A stretch of DNA of 31,637 bases from Candidatus Parcubacteria bacterium (GTDB lineage: Bacteria > Patescibacteria > Paceibacteria > UBA6257 > HR35): the NCBI GenBank assembly GCA_026004535.1, contig BPJI01000004.1, positions 1 to 31,637 on the forward strand, given 5' to 3'. The position numbers were made by a program, and so were the translations under genes. This document shows positions 5,057-13,288 of the stretch, in pieces. Each line of letters starts with the position of its first letter. Within the stretch, counting starts at the first letter, position 1. The notes below the pieces were generated by a model. That model saw only the letters and a list, made by a program, of their open reading frames with translations. It was not told where the DNA came from and searched no databases.

Positions 5057-5275
5057 TTATAAGAAATTAATACCAAATTTGACCTTTAACCAATTTCTAA
5101 ACACATTCAATAAGATAAAGACAACATAAAAAGCTACTAATTCAAGTGTAGCGTTTTCTGTATTAAGCACAGGTAGATTTTGTGATAAAACAACTATACC
5201 AGAACTTAAACCAGCAATCAGGGCTTGTATTACTGCCTTTGAAAGACTTTTTATTAACGAAAACCCTTTAACCAT
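5057..5275 (-). CDS. holin candidate, two transmembrane segments (72 aa)
   Basis: A 72-aa protein with a basic N-terminus (MVKGFSLIKSLSK), two hydrophobic helices (about residues 13-31 and 45-60) and a basic end (NWLKVKFG). Size, two-helix topology and position directly after the endolysin are those of a holin, the pore former that releases endolysin through the inner membrane. The role is inferred from context. The ATG lies exactly 14 bases after a consensus leader motif. Confidence 0.6.
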   Translation of the reverse strand: MVKGFSLIKSLSKAVIQALIAGLSSGIVVLSQNLPVLNTENATLELVAFYVVFILLNVFRNWLKVKFGINFL

Positions 5276-5289
5276 TTATGTGGTTAAGA

Positions 5290-5301
5290 TTAATTACGAC
5301 C
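5290..5301 (-). promoter_or_regulatory. recurrent leader motif, copy f
   Basis: Coding-strand GGTCGTAATTAA, a consensus copy. The TAA after GGTCG is the stop codon of the endolysin gene (Gly-Ser-stop). It ends 14 bases before the holin candidate's ATG. Confidence 0.65.
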
Positions 5302-6340
5302 CGAATATTTCATTAAACTTTTGAATGCTGTTTAAATCCATATTTCCACTTACAACTAAATTATATGCTTTTTGAAAATCTCTTACAGCTTGTCTTGTAA
5401 TTCCTCCATAATATCCCGTGCATTCCTGTTGTGCTGGAAAATAACCAAGCCATTGTAAGCCTACCTGTAATTTTACAACTTCTGTTCCTCTCATACCAAC
5501 TGATAAATAATTAGTATTTAGCAAAAGTTTAGATTTGCTTGTTTTTTGAGGTTCATACTTAAAGTCAACTAAATAAGCAGAAAGAACAACTCCGTTTTTA
5601 AATTGGTCTTCTGTGATTACTCCCAAACCATTTATTCCCCAATTATCTCTGCCCCAAGAATTCTGAAAAATTAAAGCTTTTTTTCCTTTCCAAAGGGTAG
5701 TATCAACTGCAACTATTGCGTGTCCGTAAATTCCATTTCGGTCCAAAACTACTTCTGGATTAGCAAAACCCCCTTGATTAAACCTTGTTCCCAAAAGAAT
5801 TCCTTTGTTGGTTGATTGCAAAATCCCAGCAACTATATCAATATCAAGTGGCAAAACAACATAAGAGTTTGCTCTATAAACTTGTGCTACCCATCTTTCA
5901 TTAGGAGTATCGTCTTTAACTCGCATTTGTTCCTCGTTTAAACCCATAGAAGGCATTTGCTGTTCCAAACAAGTTCCTTCTTTTCTGGCTATCTCTAATG
6001 CTTGCAAATAAAACATACCACCATCAGGAGTAACATAACCACGAGAATAAATAAACCTTGCTGATAAAACTTCAAACTTACCTTCCTCTAAAAGATTTTC
6101 TATACCAAGAGCAAGAGCAAGAGATTGAGCCACGCAGGAAAACGATGTCAGTTGGTTCCTTATCGGTTCAAACCTTCTCCATTGAGATTGAGGTTTTTCC
6201 TGCCAAGTTGGGGTAGGGTAGGATTTAAAAATTTCTTCAGTATGATAATTTCGTTCGTCAAGATATTCTTTTTCATCTCCCAGCCAACCAGTGCCAAATT
6301 CTGGTTGTTTAACAAAGATTTTTTTAAGAAGTTTGAACAT
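5294..6340 (-). CDS. papain-like (C1) peptidase with peptidoglycan-binding domain, endolysin candidate (348 aa)
   Basis: Residues about 55-265 resemble a C1 papain-fold peptidase: QLTSFSC with nucleophile C69 and oxyanion Gln, YGHAIV with H207, and FQNSWGRDNWG with N227. The C-terminus (about 279-345; VGMRGTEVVKLQVGL, then TGYYGGITRQAVRDFQ) is a PG_binding_1 repeat that anchors enzymes to cell walls. There is no signal peptide, consistent with export through the adjacent holin candidate. Cleavage of a peptide cross-link is the likely activity. A virion-associated peptidase is the alternative. Confidence 0.8.
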   Translation of the reverse strand: MFKLLKKIFVKQPEFGTGWLGDEKEYLDERNYHTEEIFKSYPTPTWQEKPQSQWRRFEPIRNQLTSFSCVAQSLALALGIENLLEEGKFEVLSARFIYSRGYVTPDGGMFYLQALEIARKEGTCLEQQMPSMGLNEEQMRVKDDTPNERWVAQVYRANSYVVLPLDIDIVAGILQSTNKGILLGTRFNQGGFANPEVVLDRNGIYGHAIVAVDTTLWKGKKALIFQNSWGRDNWGINGLGVITEDQFKNGVVLSAYLVDFKYEPQKTSKSKLLLNTNYLSVGMRGTEVVKLQVGLQWLGYFPAQQECTGYYGGITRQAVRDFQKAYNLVVSGNMDLNSIQKFNEIFGS

Positions 6341-6626
6341 TTTGATTGGGGGATAAAGACTTCTCGTTTGTTTTATTTACAAATACCCTCAAAGAAACAA
6401 AACATTGATTAAACAAAGCCCATTTTCTCATAACCTTTCTTAAAAAAATAACATTTCTTCCCTGTTTACCAATCAATAAGCCTATTGACTCCTCTGTTGG
6501 ATAAATATCCAAAAGTATTCCTTTTTCATCTACTTTTGATTTAACTTCATAATTTTGTGCTTTTTCGGGAAAGATTAATTTGATAATTTCTTTAAGAGTT
6601 TGTATTGCCTGTTGTTCCTTCGTCAT
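6324..6626 (-). CDS. KH-domain RNA-binding protein, KhpA/YlqC-like (100 aa)
   Basis: The segment SIGLLIGKQGRNVIFLRKVM (about residues 47-66) is a KH-domain core with the GxxG loop GKQG at 53-56, as in bacterial KhpA, a small RNA-binding protein that acts alone or with KhpB. Helical flanks and an alpha-beta pattern before it fit a single KH unit of about 75 residues with a polar tail. It overlaps the endolysin start by 17 bases and is itself overlapped by the 85-aa gene upstream. A phage-encoded KH protein is uncommon; the structured leaders elsewhere in this window are candidate ligands (inference). Confidence 0.75.
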   Translation of the reverse strand: MTKEQQAIQTLKEIIKLIFPEKAQNYEVKSKVDEKGILLDIYPTEESIGLLIGKQGRNVIFLRKVMRKWALFNQCFVSLRVFVNKTNEKSLSPNQNVQTS

Positions 6627-6849
6627 TTGATAAATAAATTTTTGGTATCAATTGAACCCTTTGTTTTTGTAAAAATCTTCTAAAATTTTGCAAAAATCTT
6701 TGGATTGTTTTTTCGTCTGTAATTCTGTTATTATTTAAATCATAAACCTCAAGATTAATTATAAATTTTCTTTTATATTTTTTCAAGAGATTATTTATCC
6801 TTGTAATTAACTCTTCATCTTTAATTTCTCCTCTAAAAATTTTCCACAT
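6592..6849 (-). CDS. basic hypothetical protein (85 aa)
   Basis: Predicted helix-strand-helix protein, basic in the middle (LLKKYKRKFIINLEVYDLNN, then RFLQNFRRFLQKQRVQL), with a polar tail. No family is recognised. It overlaps the KH gene by 35 bases, so the pair are probably coexpressed. A TATAAT lies only eight bases before the ATG, so the transcript may be nearly leaderless. Confidence 0.6.
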   Translation of the reverse strand: MWKIFRGEIKDEELITRINNLLKKYKRKFIINLEVYDLNNNRITDEKTIQRFLQNFRRFLQKQRVQLIPKIYLSNDEGTTGNTNS

Positions 6850-6857
6850 TGTTTAAG

Positions 6858-6863
6858 ATTATA
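6858..6863 (-). promoter_or_regulatory. -10 box possibly giving a leaderless transcript
   Basis: Coding-strand TATAAT preceded by TGTGT, eight bases before the ATG at 6849. The expected start would be at or within a base or two of the ATG. No convincing -35 is visible, so this is tentative. The gap 6850-6948 otherwise holds only A/T-rich sequence. Confidence 0.4.
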
Positions 6864-6948
6864 ACACAAAAATATTTTTTTTATCACCATAAATTACTAT
6901 TTCTGTATTATTTTTCATTGAAAGATAAAATTAAAATTTTCATTTTAT

Positions 6949-8439
6949 TTAATACTTAATAACCCAATCATTGGTTCCCATTTTGATAATTTCTACAATA
7001 TTATAATCATCTTTTATCACCCAAGAAAAAAATGGGTCTCTTACAATAACTCCCGAAGCACCCTGAATTGTTGTAATTCCTAAACCATATTTTTGTATCA
7101 TAATCTTTGTTCCTATAGGAAATGGAACAGAAGCATCAGTAGGAATAATCACTGTATTGTCACCAATAGTATCCATTTGAAGACAAACATTTTGAGAATC
7201 AGTTAAAACTAAAGTATAAGGGCTTGTTGTTACTTTTTTAAATTTGATGATATAGTTGGCATTTAAAATTTGATTTCCCTTAAGATTTAAATTACCATTT
7301 AGGGTCAATCCCCCAAAGGTTGGAGTTGAGGTAGGAGCTATATTTTGTGGCGTTGAAAGGGTAATAGTTGAACCACCAGAAGAGACATTAATTTGATTTG
7401 TTGTTCCTTGTAGGGTTAAAGAGCCAGTTAATGAATTCAAAGACAAAACACCTGTATTAGAAATCGTTGCCGTTGATGTTCCCGTAATTGATATTCCCGA
7501 ACCAGCAGAAAGTAGGGATGTTATGTTTCTATATTGTAATCCTGTTGCTCCTGAATTTACTCCCAAAATCTGATTAGCTGTTCCCAATGAAGAAAGTCCA
7601 GTTCCTCCATAAGAAATTGCTAATGGAGTTGAAAGACCAATTACTCCCGTTGTTGAATTATAAGTTATAGGAGCATTGGCTGAAATAGATGACCTTGCTC
7701 TGGCATTAGTAAAGTAAAGATTTGTTCCTTCTGGTAAATCAGAAGTTGTTGCTCCTCCCGAAACATCTCCCGCTGTTGCTTTTAGAACTCCCGACAATGT
7801 TCCAATTTTTAAAGCGGAAACACCTAATTTTTTTGTTGCACCATCAAAGGTAAATGTTGGGTCTCCACCAATAGTATTTACCGCCGTTCCAAAAGCAACT
7901 TGACCCGAAGCAATTGTTCCCATAATCGTTCCCCTTGGTTCAATTACAACTGTTTTAGTCGTAGCATCAAAGGACAAATTAGAATTTAAGAATTTCAATC
8001 TATCGCTTGTGCCTACTTTTTCATCTAAAGCATTAAAAACATCAACATAAGATTTACTTCCCACTGGGACAAAGGCGGTTGATGGTTTATCTAATTTTTT
8101 AATTTCTTCTTTTAATTCTCCAATAAGTTTTTCAAGTTTTTCAATTCTCTTTGAAGATTGATTTTTAACTATTTCTTCAAGTTGTCTTAATTTTTCTTTG
8201 ATGATTGAGTTGATAAAAAATTCGCTTGTTTCTATTTTGCTGACAACTTCAGCAATCAATTCTTCTTTTTCTTCTTTGCTCAATGATACCCAAAAAGACA
8301 AGGAATTTTCTACTTTTTCAATTGCCTTTTTGATTTCTGTTAATTTTTTCTCTAATTCTAAAACTTCTTTTTTTCTTCCCTCTATTTTTTCAATTAAGCT
8401 ATCTAAAAGTTGTTTTAGTTTATTGTAAATTTCACTCAT
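6949..8439 (-). CDS. tail fibre / receptor-binding protein with coiled-coil N-terminus (496 aa)
   Basis: Residues about 1-120 are strongly heptad-like (KLKQLLDSLIEKI, KRIEKLEKLIGELKEEI), a trimeric coiled coil. The middle is T/S/G-rich beta repeat typical of fibre shafts, including the TSTPTFGGLTLNGNL-type phrase common in phage fibres. The last 95 residues form a globular domain shared with the 185-aa protein at 18762-19319 (FPIGTKIMIQKYG, TTIQGA, GV.VRDP). I choose ATG 8439 (MSEIYNKLK), which overlaps the ATP-grasp stop. The role is host attachment or fibre tip. Confidence 0.75.
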   Translation of the reverse strand: MSEIYNKLKQLLDSLIEKIEGRKKEVLELEKKLTEIKKAIEKVENSLSFWVSLSKEEKEELIAEVVSKIETSEFFINSIIKEKLRQLEEIVKNQSSKRIEKLEKLIGELKEEIKKLDKPSTAFVPVGSKSYVDVFNALDEKVGTSDRLKFLNSNLSFDATTKTVVIEPRGTIMGTIASGQVAFGTAVNTIGGDPTFTFDGATKKLGVSALKIGTLSGVLKATAGDVSGGATTSDLPEGTNLYFTNARARSSISANAPITYNSTTGVIGLSTPLAISYGGTGLSSLGTANQILGVNSGATGLQYRNITSLLSAGSGISITGTSTATISNTGVLSLNSLTGSLTLQGTTNQINVSSGGSTITLSTPQNIAPTSTPTFGGLTLNGNLNLKGNQILNANYIIKFKKVTTSPYTLVLTDSQNVCLQMDTIGDNTVIIPTDASVPFPIGTKIMIQKYGLGITTIQGASGVIVRDPFFSWVIKDDYNIVEIIKMGTNDWVIKY

Positions 8440-9964
8440 TTTTTTGTAAGTAAAACTCAATTAATCTTTCTAAATCTTTTATTGTTGCTTCTGAAATCTT
8501 TATTTTTTTACCCAAGTTTTCTTTTAAGCGTTGCATTCTATTTTCAAAAACTAAATGTTGTTTTTTAATAAGAACTTCATCTTTAATTTCTTTAGATAAA
8601 ATATTTTGCATTACAAAATTAAATCTTTGCTTAATATTACCCCAATAACTTTCATTGATTATATCAAAATCTCTGCGCCAATAAGATAATCCATAAAAGA
8701 ACTCCTTCCCTTCTGTTAAAAGTTTATCTATTAACTGAAAACAAATCTTCCAGTCGGCTCCTGCTTGTGTAATCACTGCCAAATTATGGTCATAACCAAC
8801 GGTATAGAGTTTCTCATTTTTCATTTTAACATCCCATAACCAGACATTAGGATTGTCTAAATTAGCAAAAAATCTTTGGTCTGATTTAACAAATTTTTCT
8901 AATCCTTTTTTTGTTTCTTTAATTTCGTTAAAAACCCTTATAGAACAACCATAAGGAAAAACATCTTCGGTAAACAATTTTTCTTTGTTGGCTATTCTTT
9001 CAAAGTAATCTCCAACAAAAGCAAATGTTGAAAGTTTATTAAAAACACTTGACCATCCTTCCCTATCACTACAAAACTCTGAAAAATAAAATTTATCTCT
9101 ACTTGGTGAATACATTACACCAGCATCCCATACAACCATTTCATTTTCTCGCAAATAATAATTTTTCATACTTTCAGGAAAGAAAAGAGGAATTATTTTC
9201 TCCCAGTCTTCTTCTTTTAACCACATAATCATTGAAGCGCTATCTCCTGTTTGCCAAGCAGTATTTCCAGCACCAAATGGTTTAAGTTCAATGTTAATGT
9301 TTAATCCTAAAATTTCTCCCTGGTTGACGATAATCTCCGGAACAAACTCAATCAAATCTTCAATTTTCTCTTCCAAAATAAATCCTCCACTTTCATAAAG
9401 TTTTTTATTGTTTTCCAAAATTTCAATTAAATCTTCTTGGGCAATGTTTATATCATTAGAAGCAGGAAAATATGTTGGAGATTCTGGATTATTGCCCTTA
9501 ACTCCCCATAATTTATCTGTATCCTTTAAAAATTCTCTTGCCTCTTCAACACTATCAAATTCTATAACCTCTTGTTCTGAAAAAATATCATAGTTTCGTC
9601 TTACTAATTCTTTGGCGTAATTTCTATCTTCTTCTAATTTGAAATCTTCTTCATTTGGTAATAACCCCTTAAATCCTGCTTTTTTTAACCTTTCAGCATA
9701 AGGATAAACATAATTAAAATCACAAAAGATAAAATAATCGTCTTTCTTTGTTTCTTTTTCAAGTTTGTTAACCAATTCATCAGCATCCATTTTTTCAAGC
9801 ATTCCATCATATAAAGAAAGCCTTCTTCTTTTGGTTTCTTCGTCTTCTTTAGGCATATGCTCCAATTCTTTTGCTTGACCAACTAAAACATCGTAGCCCT
9901 CTTTTAAAAGCCTATAAGCAATTGGTAATCCGTGTCCGTCGTAGGTTATTAAAACAAATTTCAT
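8432..9964 (-). CDS. ATP-grasp-like protein in the tail module (510 aa)
   Basis: The N-terminus (KFVLITYDGHGLPIAYRLLK) reads like the pre-ATP-grasp nucleotide fold of PurD-type carboxylate-amine ligases. The centre (LWGVKGNN, then SGGFILEEKI, a PEIIVNQGEILGLN strand and PFGAGNTAWQTGDSAS) resembles the ATP-grasp core, which joins an acid to an amine using ATP. The later third (KENLGKKIKISEATIKDLERL at the end) is unassigned. It lies between the candidate ejection protein and a fibre, overlapping both by a few bases, so it is made with virion proteins. Whether it modifies a phage or host substrate cannot be seen. Confidence 0.6.
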   Translation of the reverse strand: MKFVLITYDGHGLPIAYRLLKEGYDVLVGQAKELEHMPKEDEETKRRRLSLYDGMLEKMDADELVNKLEKETKKDDYFIFCDFNYVYPYAERLKKAGFKGLLPNEEDFKLEEDRNYAKELVRRNYDIFSEQEVIEFDSVEEAREFLKDTDKLWGVKGNNPESPTYFPASNDINIAQEDLIEILENNKKLYESGGFILEEKIEDLIEFVPEIIVNQGEILGLNINIELKPFGAGNTAWQTGDSASMIMWLKEEDWEKIIPLFFPESMKNYYLRENEMVVWDAGVMYSPSRDKFYFSEFCSDREGWSSVFNKLSTFAFVGDYFERIANKEKLFTEDVFPYGCSIRVFNEIKETKKGLEKFVKSDQRFFANLDNPNVWLWDVKMKNEKLYTVGYDHNLAVITQAGADWKICFQLIDKLLTEGKEFFYGLSYWRRDFDIINESYWGNIKQRFNFVMQNILSKEIKDEVLIKKQHLVFENRMQRLKENLGKKIKISEATIKDLERLIEFYLQKNE

Positions 9965-12900
9965 TGTTTAAGCTCCATTAATTGACGACTTATTTCTTCT
10001 TCTACTGCATCGGTAATTATTCCTTCGTCTATTAACAAATCATAGAAATCACTTGCTTTTTCTGGTTGTCCTTTAAAATGTTTTTTAGCATAATTGATAA
10101 TAAAATTAGCTCTTTCTCTAACTGACCAATTTTTAATTTCTGGTGGTATATCTTCTGGTAAAATCTCTCTCAATCTATCCCTTTCAAACATTCTTAAAAC
10201 TCTTTCAGCTATTTTTTCGTCTGTTTCCTCAATTTTTTTTATTTTTGTTTCCCTATCTATATCTGGATTTTTAAGAAAAAGATAAAGTGCTTTTGCTTCT
10301 TCTTTTTCTTTTTCGCTTGCTTGTTTAATTTCTTCGTCAATTAAAGCTCTTGATTGTCGCTTGCTTATACTTGCTTCTAACTGTTGTTTAAATTCTTCTT
10401 CTTTAATTGGCTCTGTCCTTACAAAAGCAGGATATGGTAAAAGTTTTTCTGCTAAACTTCTTTTTGCTGGTTCAACTTCTCCCGTTGTTAATTCTGTTCT
10501 GGTATACGGTTCTGGTAATAATTTTTCAATTTCTTCTTCTGATTTACCTAACATTTGATACCAAGTTTTGAAATATCCAGAAAAATCTCGCTTAAATCCT
10601 TCTGGTAATGTTTTACCTGCTTTTCTATAAACATCATCCAAAAACCTATTGAAAAACCTTAATAAACCATTAAAAGGAACATATTGAGATGTTTCAAAAA
10701 TTAAAGTTTGAGGGAAAGTATAATCAATATCTCCTGACAATGTTTTTATCATATTTGACATTCCCATTAGACTTGTTTGTTCTGAAATTGTTCTTAATAC
10801 TGCGGACATTCCCCTAAAAACTATTTCATCTATTGATGGATTTTCTTCCTTTAATTGTAGTTCTTCTGAAGCCCATTTAAAGGCAGCAGGCATCATAATT
10901 GGTAAAACAAAGGGTCCAAGCCACCAAGCACTATACCATCTATCGCCAATCTTGATTGAAAATGGCTTATAAACAGCATCAGACCATCTTTTTCTTAGTT
11001 CTGAGTCAGAAGGAGGCATAAAGGTAATTTCATTATTAAGCATTTTATAAGCGCCTCCTATTGTTAAAAGAGAACCTAAAATCAATTTTGCAAATTGTTC
11101 TGTGGTTATACTTTTATCACCTAAAATTCTTCTAATTGCGATATCTGCAGATAAGGGCGAATATTCAATCATCGTTTTTCCAATGTTCATTGGAGTTCTA
11201 ATGAAAAGATTAAAAGTTGAAAACGCATAATAAAGTGGCCAAACAAATTTATTTTTTTGTGCTTCTTCTCTCAAAGCATTTTTAATTTTCATCAAAGAGT
11301 CTCCCGCCCAATCCAAAGCCTGCGCTAAATACGGCAATCTATTTCTTATTTCTTTTTCCCCCAATCTATTTCTGTAAAGCCAAGTTTCTGCTGTTTGAAT
11401 GGCTTGTTCATCCAAAAGGTTTAAAACGTCTTCGGTTATTTTAACTCCTGCTTTCTTTGCTTCATTTATTAATCGTTGTTTCTCGCCTATATAAATCCAA
11501 GTAGAGAAAAATCTATCTGTTGCTTCTAAAATTCTTAATGAAAGGGTAGATGCTTGGTCAAAAAAGTTTGCTTTAGAACTAAAATGAATATTGCTTAAAA
11601 ACCTTTCAGCATTATCTTTATCGCTCATTAAATCAAGAAATTTAGCAGAAGGATTAACATTTTTAAAAGCAAAAACAAATTCATCCCAAGCTAAATGTAA
11701 TCTTTGATATTGATTTTTCAGGTGTTCTGAAATGTTTAAATTTCTAATTGACATTAAATCACTTTTTAAAAGGTCATATCCATTATCTGAAAAATATTTT
11801 AGGGCTCTTTCTGTAAGTTTTGTTAAAGGTCTTGAAACAAAGGATTGAAAGGCATTTCCTATAACATTTCTTGCTATTGACATTGGATTAGATAAGGTCC
11901 AACCATATCTTAATATATCTACTCTTTCAGGAGATGGCATTTTAGGAAAATGTTTTTCAAAAAAGTTTCTCAAGCCATTTTCCAAGGCAACCATTTTTTC
12001 TTTTTCTGTTTCTACCCTAAAGACATTTCTTGTAATGCTTTCAAGTTCTTGACTTAATTCTTCTGTTATTTTTACTCCGTATTTTTGAGCATAATCAGAA
12101 ACTTTATCAATAAAAGCCAAAGTTTGTAAATCAATAGACTTTTGCCCCAGTTCCAATTCCATTGCTTTTCCTATAACCCTCCTAAAAGATAAAGTTCTTG
12201 CCGTTTCTTCTCCGGCTTTTATATAATAATTCAAGACCCCTAAAGCCCTTCTATCCATTTTTGCTTCTCTGAAAGTTTTAAATAGTTTCCACGCTATTAA
12301 AGCTCTTTCTTCATCAGTAAAAGTTATCATTTTTTTTGTTTGTTTATTTAAAACACTACCAGAAGGATTTTTAATCACTTTATACAAATCGTTTATGGTT
12401 TCTAATCCTGCTTCTTTTATTTTTCCTGAAAGTTTTGTTATTTCTTGGTTAATTGTTTTGGGAGTATAAGTTAAAATTCCCCTTTCTGCTAATTTTTGTA
12501 AATCTGCTTGAGTAATTTCTCCTTTTCTCCATAAGGTTTCTATTGAAGAGTGTAAAACCTGTCTTTCTTTGGGAATTCTGAATTCTTTCATCGCATCAAA
12601 GGGAAAATCTATTCCCTTGGGAGGTTTTTTGGGGGGTATTGGTGGTTTTATTCCCTCTGTTGCTGTTTGCAATTCTTTAGGAATTTCAGCAGCAATTTTT
12701 GCTCCAGTTTTTAATGAACTTCTTAATGTTTTTAAAACGTCTTTAGGAGTTGAAACTCCTGCAATTTTTGTGGCTAATTCATTTAAAACTTGTTCATTTT
12801 TTGCCAAATCTGGAGCTTCTTTTTTAAGAATTTCTTTAATTGTGCTTTCTGAAGTTTCTTTTGCCAATGTTTTTAATGCTCCTTTACTTATTAATGTTTT

Positions 12901-13287
12901 TCCAACTCCTCCAATGGGCGTTACATCCAAAGCAAATAAACCCAAAGCACCCAATCCCCCCAATATTTCTCCAAGTTGTTTATATTGCGTTCCTACATAT
13001 CTTTCAGTTATATCTCTACCAAATTTTCTTCCTCGTTTAATTCTTTCACTTATAGAAAGAATTGGTTCTTTACCAAATAATATTTCACCAACTTTACCCA
13101 AACCCAATAAAGAAGGATCTACTTGGTGAATTTTTTCTTTTGAAAATAAATTAGCAATATCTAAAGCAATTCCTACTCCCCCCTTTGTAAATCCCTGCGG
13201 AATTGACAATAACAAATCGCCTGCAAACTTAACTGCTGATTTTGTCCATTGCCAAATTTTTTGTGGTGTTAATTTTTCTTCTGGCAT
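9961..13287 (-). CDS. very large virion protein, candidate internal/DNA-ejection protein (1108 aa)
   Basis: The largest gene here. The N-terminal 130 residues are amphipathic and glycine-rich (LGGLGALGLFALDVTPIGGV), the middle is long helical and mildly basic, and membrane-like stretches recur late (FAKLILGSLLTIGGAYKML; AWWLGPFVLPIMMPAAFKWA). The C-terminus is charged coiled coil (EKEKEEAKALYLF). No enzymatic motif is visible. Size, helical content and membrane-active segments, plus position after a LysM protein in a podovirus-like tail module, suggest an internal virion protein that crosses the envelope during genome ejection (inference). Its stop overlaps the next ATG (ATGA). Confidence 0.65.
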   Translation of the reverse strand: MPEEKLTPQKIWQWTKSAVKFAGDLLLSIPQGFTKGGVGIALDIANLFSKEKIHQVDPSLLGLGKVGEILFGKEPILSISERIKRGRKFGRDITERYVGTQYKQLGEILGGLGALGLFALDVTPIGGVGKTLISKGALKTLAKETSESTIKEILKKEAPDLAKNEQVLNELATKIAGVSTPKDVLKTLRSSLKTGAKIAAEIPKELQTATEGIKPPIPPKKPPKGIDFPFDAMKEFRIPKERQVLHSSIETLWRKGEITQADLQKLAERGILTYTPKTINQEITKLSGKIKEAGLETINDLYKVIKNPSGSVLNKQTKKMITFTDEERALIAWKLFKTFREAKMDRRALGVLNYYIKAGEETARTLSFRRVIGKAMELELGQKSIDLQTLAFIDKVSDYAQKYGVKITEELSQELESITRNVFRVETEKEKMVALENGLRNFFEKHFPKMPSPERVDILRYGWTLSNPMSIARNVIGNAFQSFVSRPLTKLTERALKYFSDNGYDLLKSDLMSIRNLNISEHLKNQYQRLHLAWDEFVFAFKNVNPSAKFLDLMSDKDNAERFLSNIHFSSKANFFDQASTLSLRILEATDRFFSTWIYIGEKQRLINEAKKAGVKITEDVLNLLDEQAIQTAETWLYRNRLGEKEIRNRLPYLAQALDWAGDSLMKIKNALREEAQKNKFVWPLYYAFSTFNLFIRTPMNIGKTMIEYSPLSADIAIRRILGDKSITTEQFAKLILGSLLTIGGAYKMLNNEITFMPPSDSELRKRWSDAVYKPFSIKIGDRWYSAWWLGPFVLPIMMPAAFKWASEELQLKEENPSIDEIVFRGMSAVLRTISEQTSLMGMSNMIKTLSGDIDYTFPQTLIFETSQYVPFNGLLRFFNRFLDDVYRKAGKTLPEGFKRDFSGYFKTWYQMLGKSEEEIEKLLPEPYTRTELTTGEVEPAKRSLAEKLLPYPAFVRTEPIKEEEFKQQLEASISKRQSRALIDEEIKQASEKEKEEAKALYLFLKNPDIDRETKIKKIEETDEKIAERVLRMFERDRLREILPEDIPPEIKNWSVRERANFIINYAKKHFKGQPEKASDFYDLLIDEGIITDAVEEEISRQLMELKQ

Positions 13288-13288
13288 T

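Noticed and set aside
12569..13129. Long plus-strand open frame of 186 codons opposite the 1108-aa gene.
   Set aside because: It is the complement of a convincing minus-strand gene with matching gene spacing. Its composition is a shadow pattern and it has no start signal or conserved motif.
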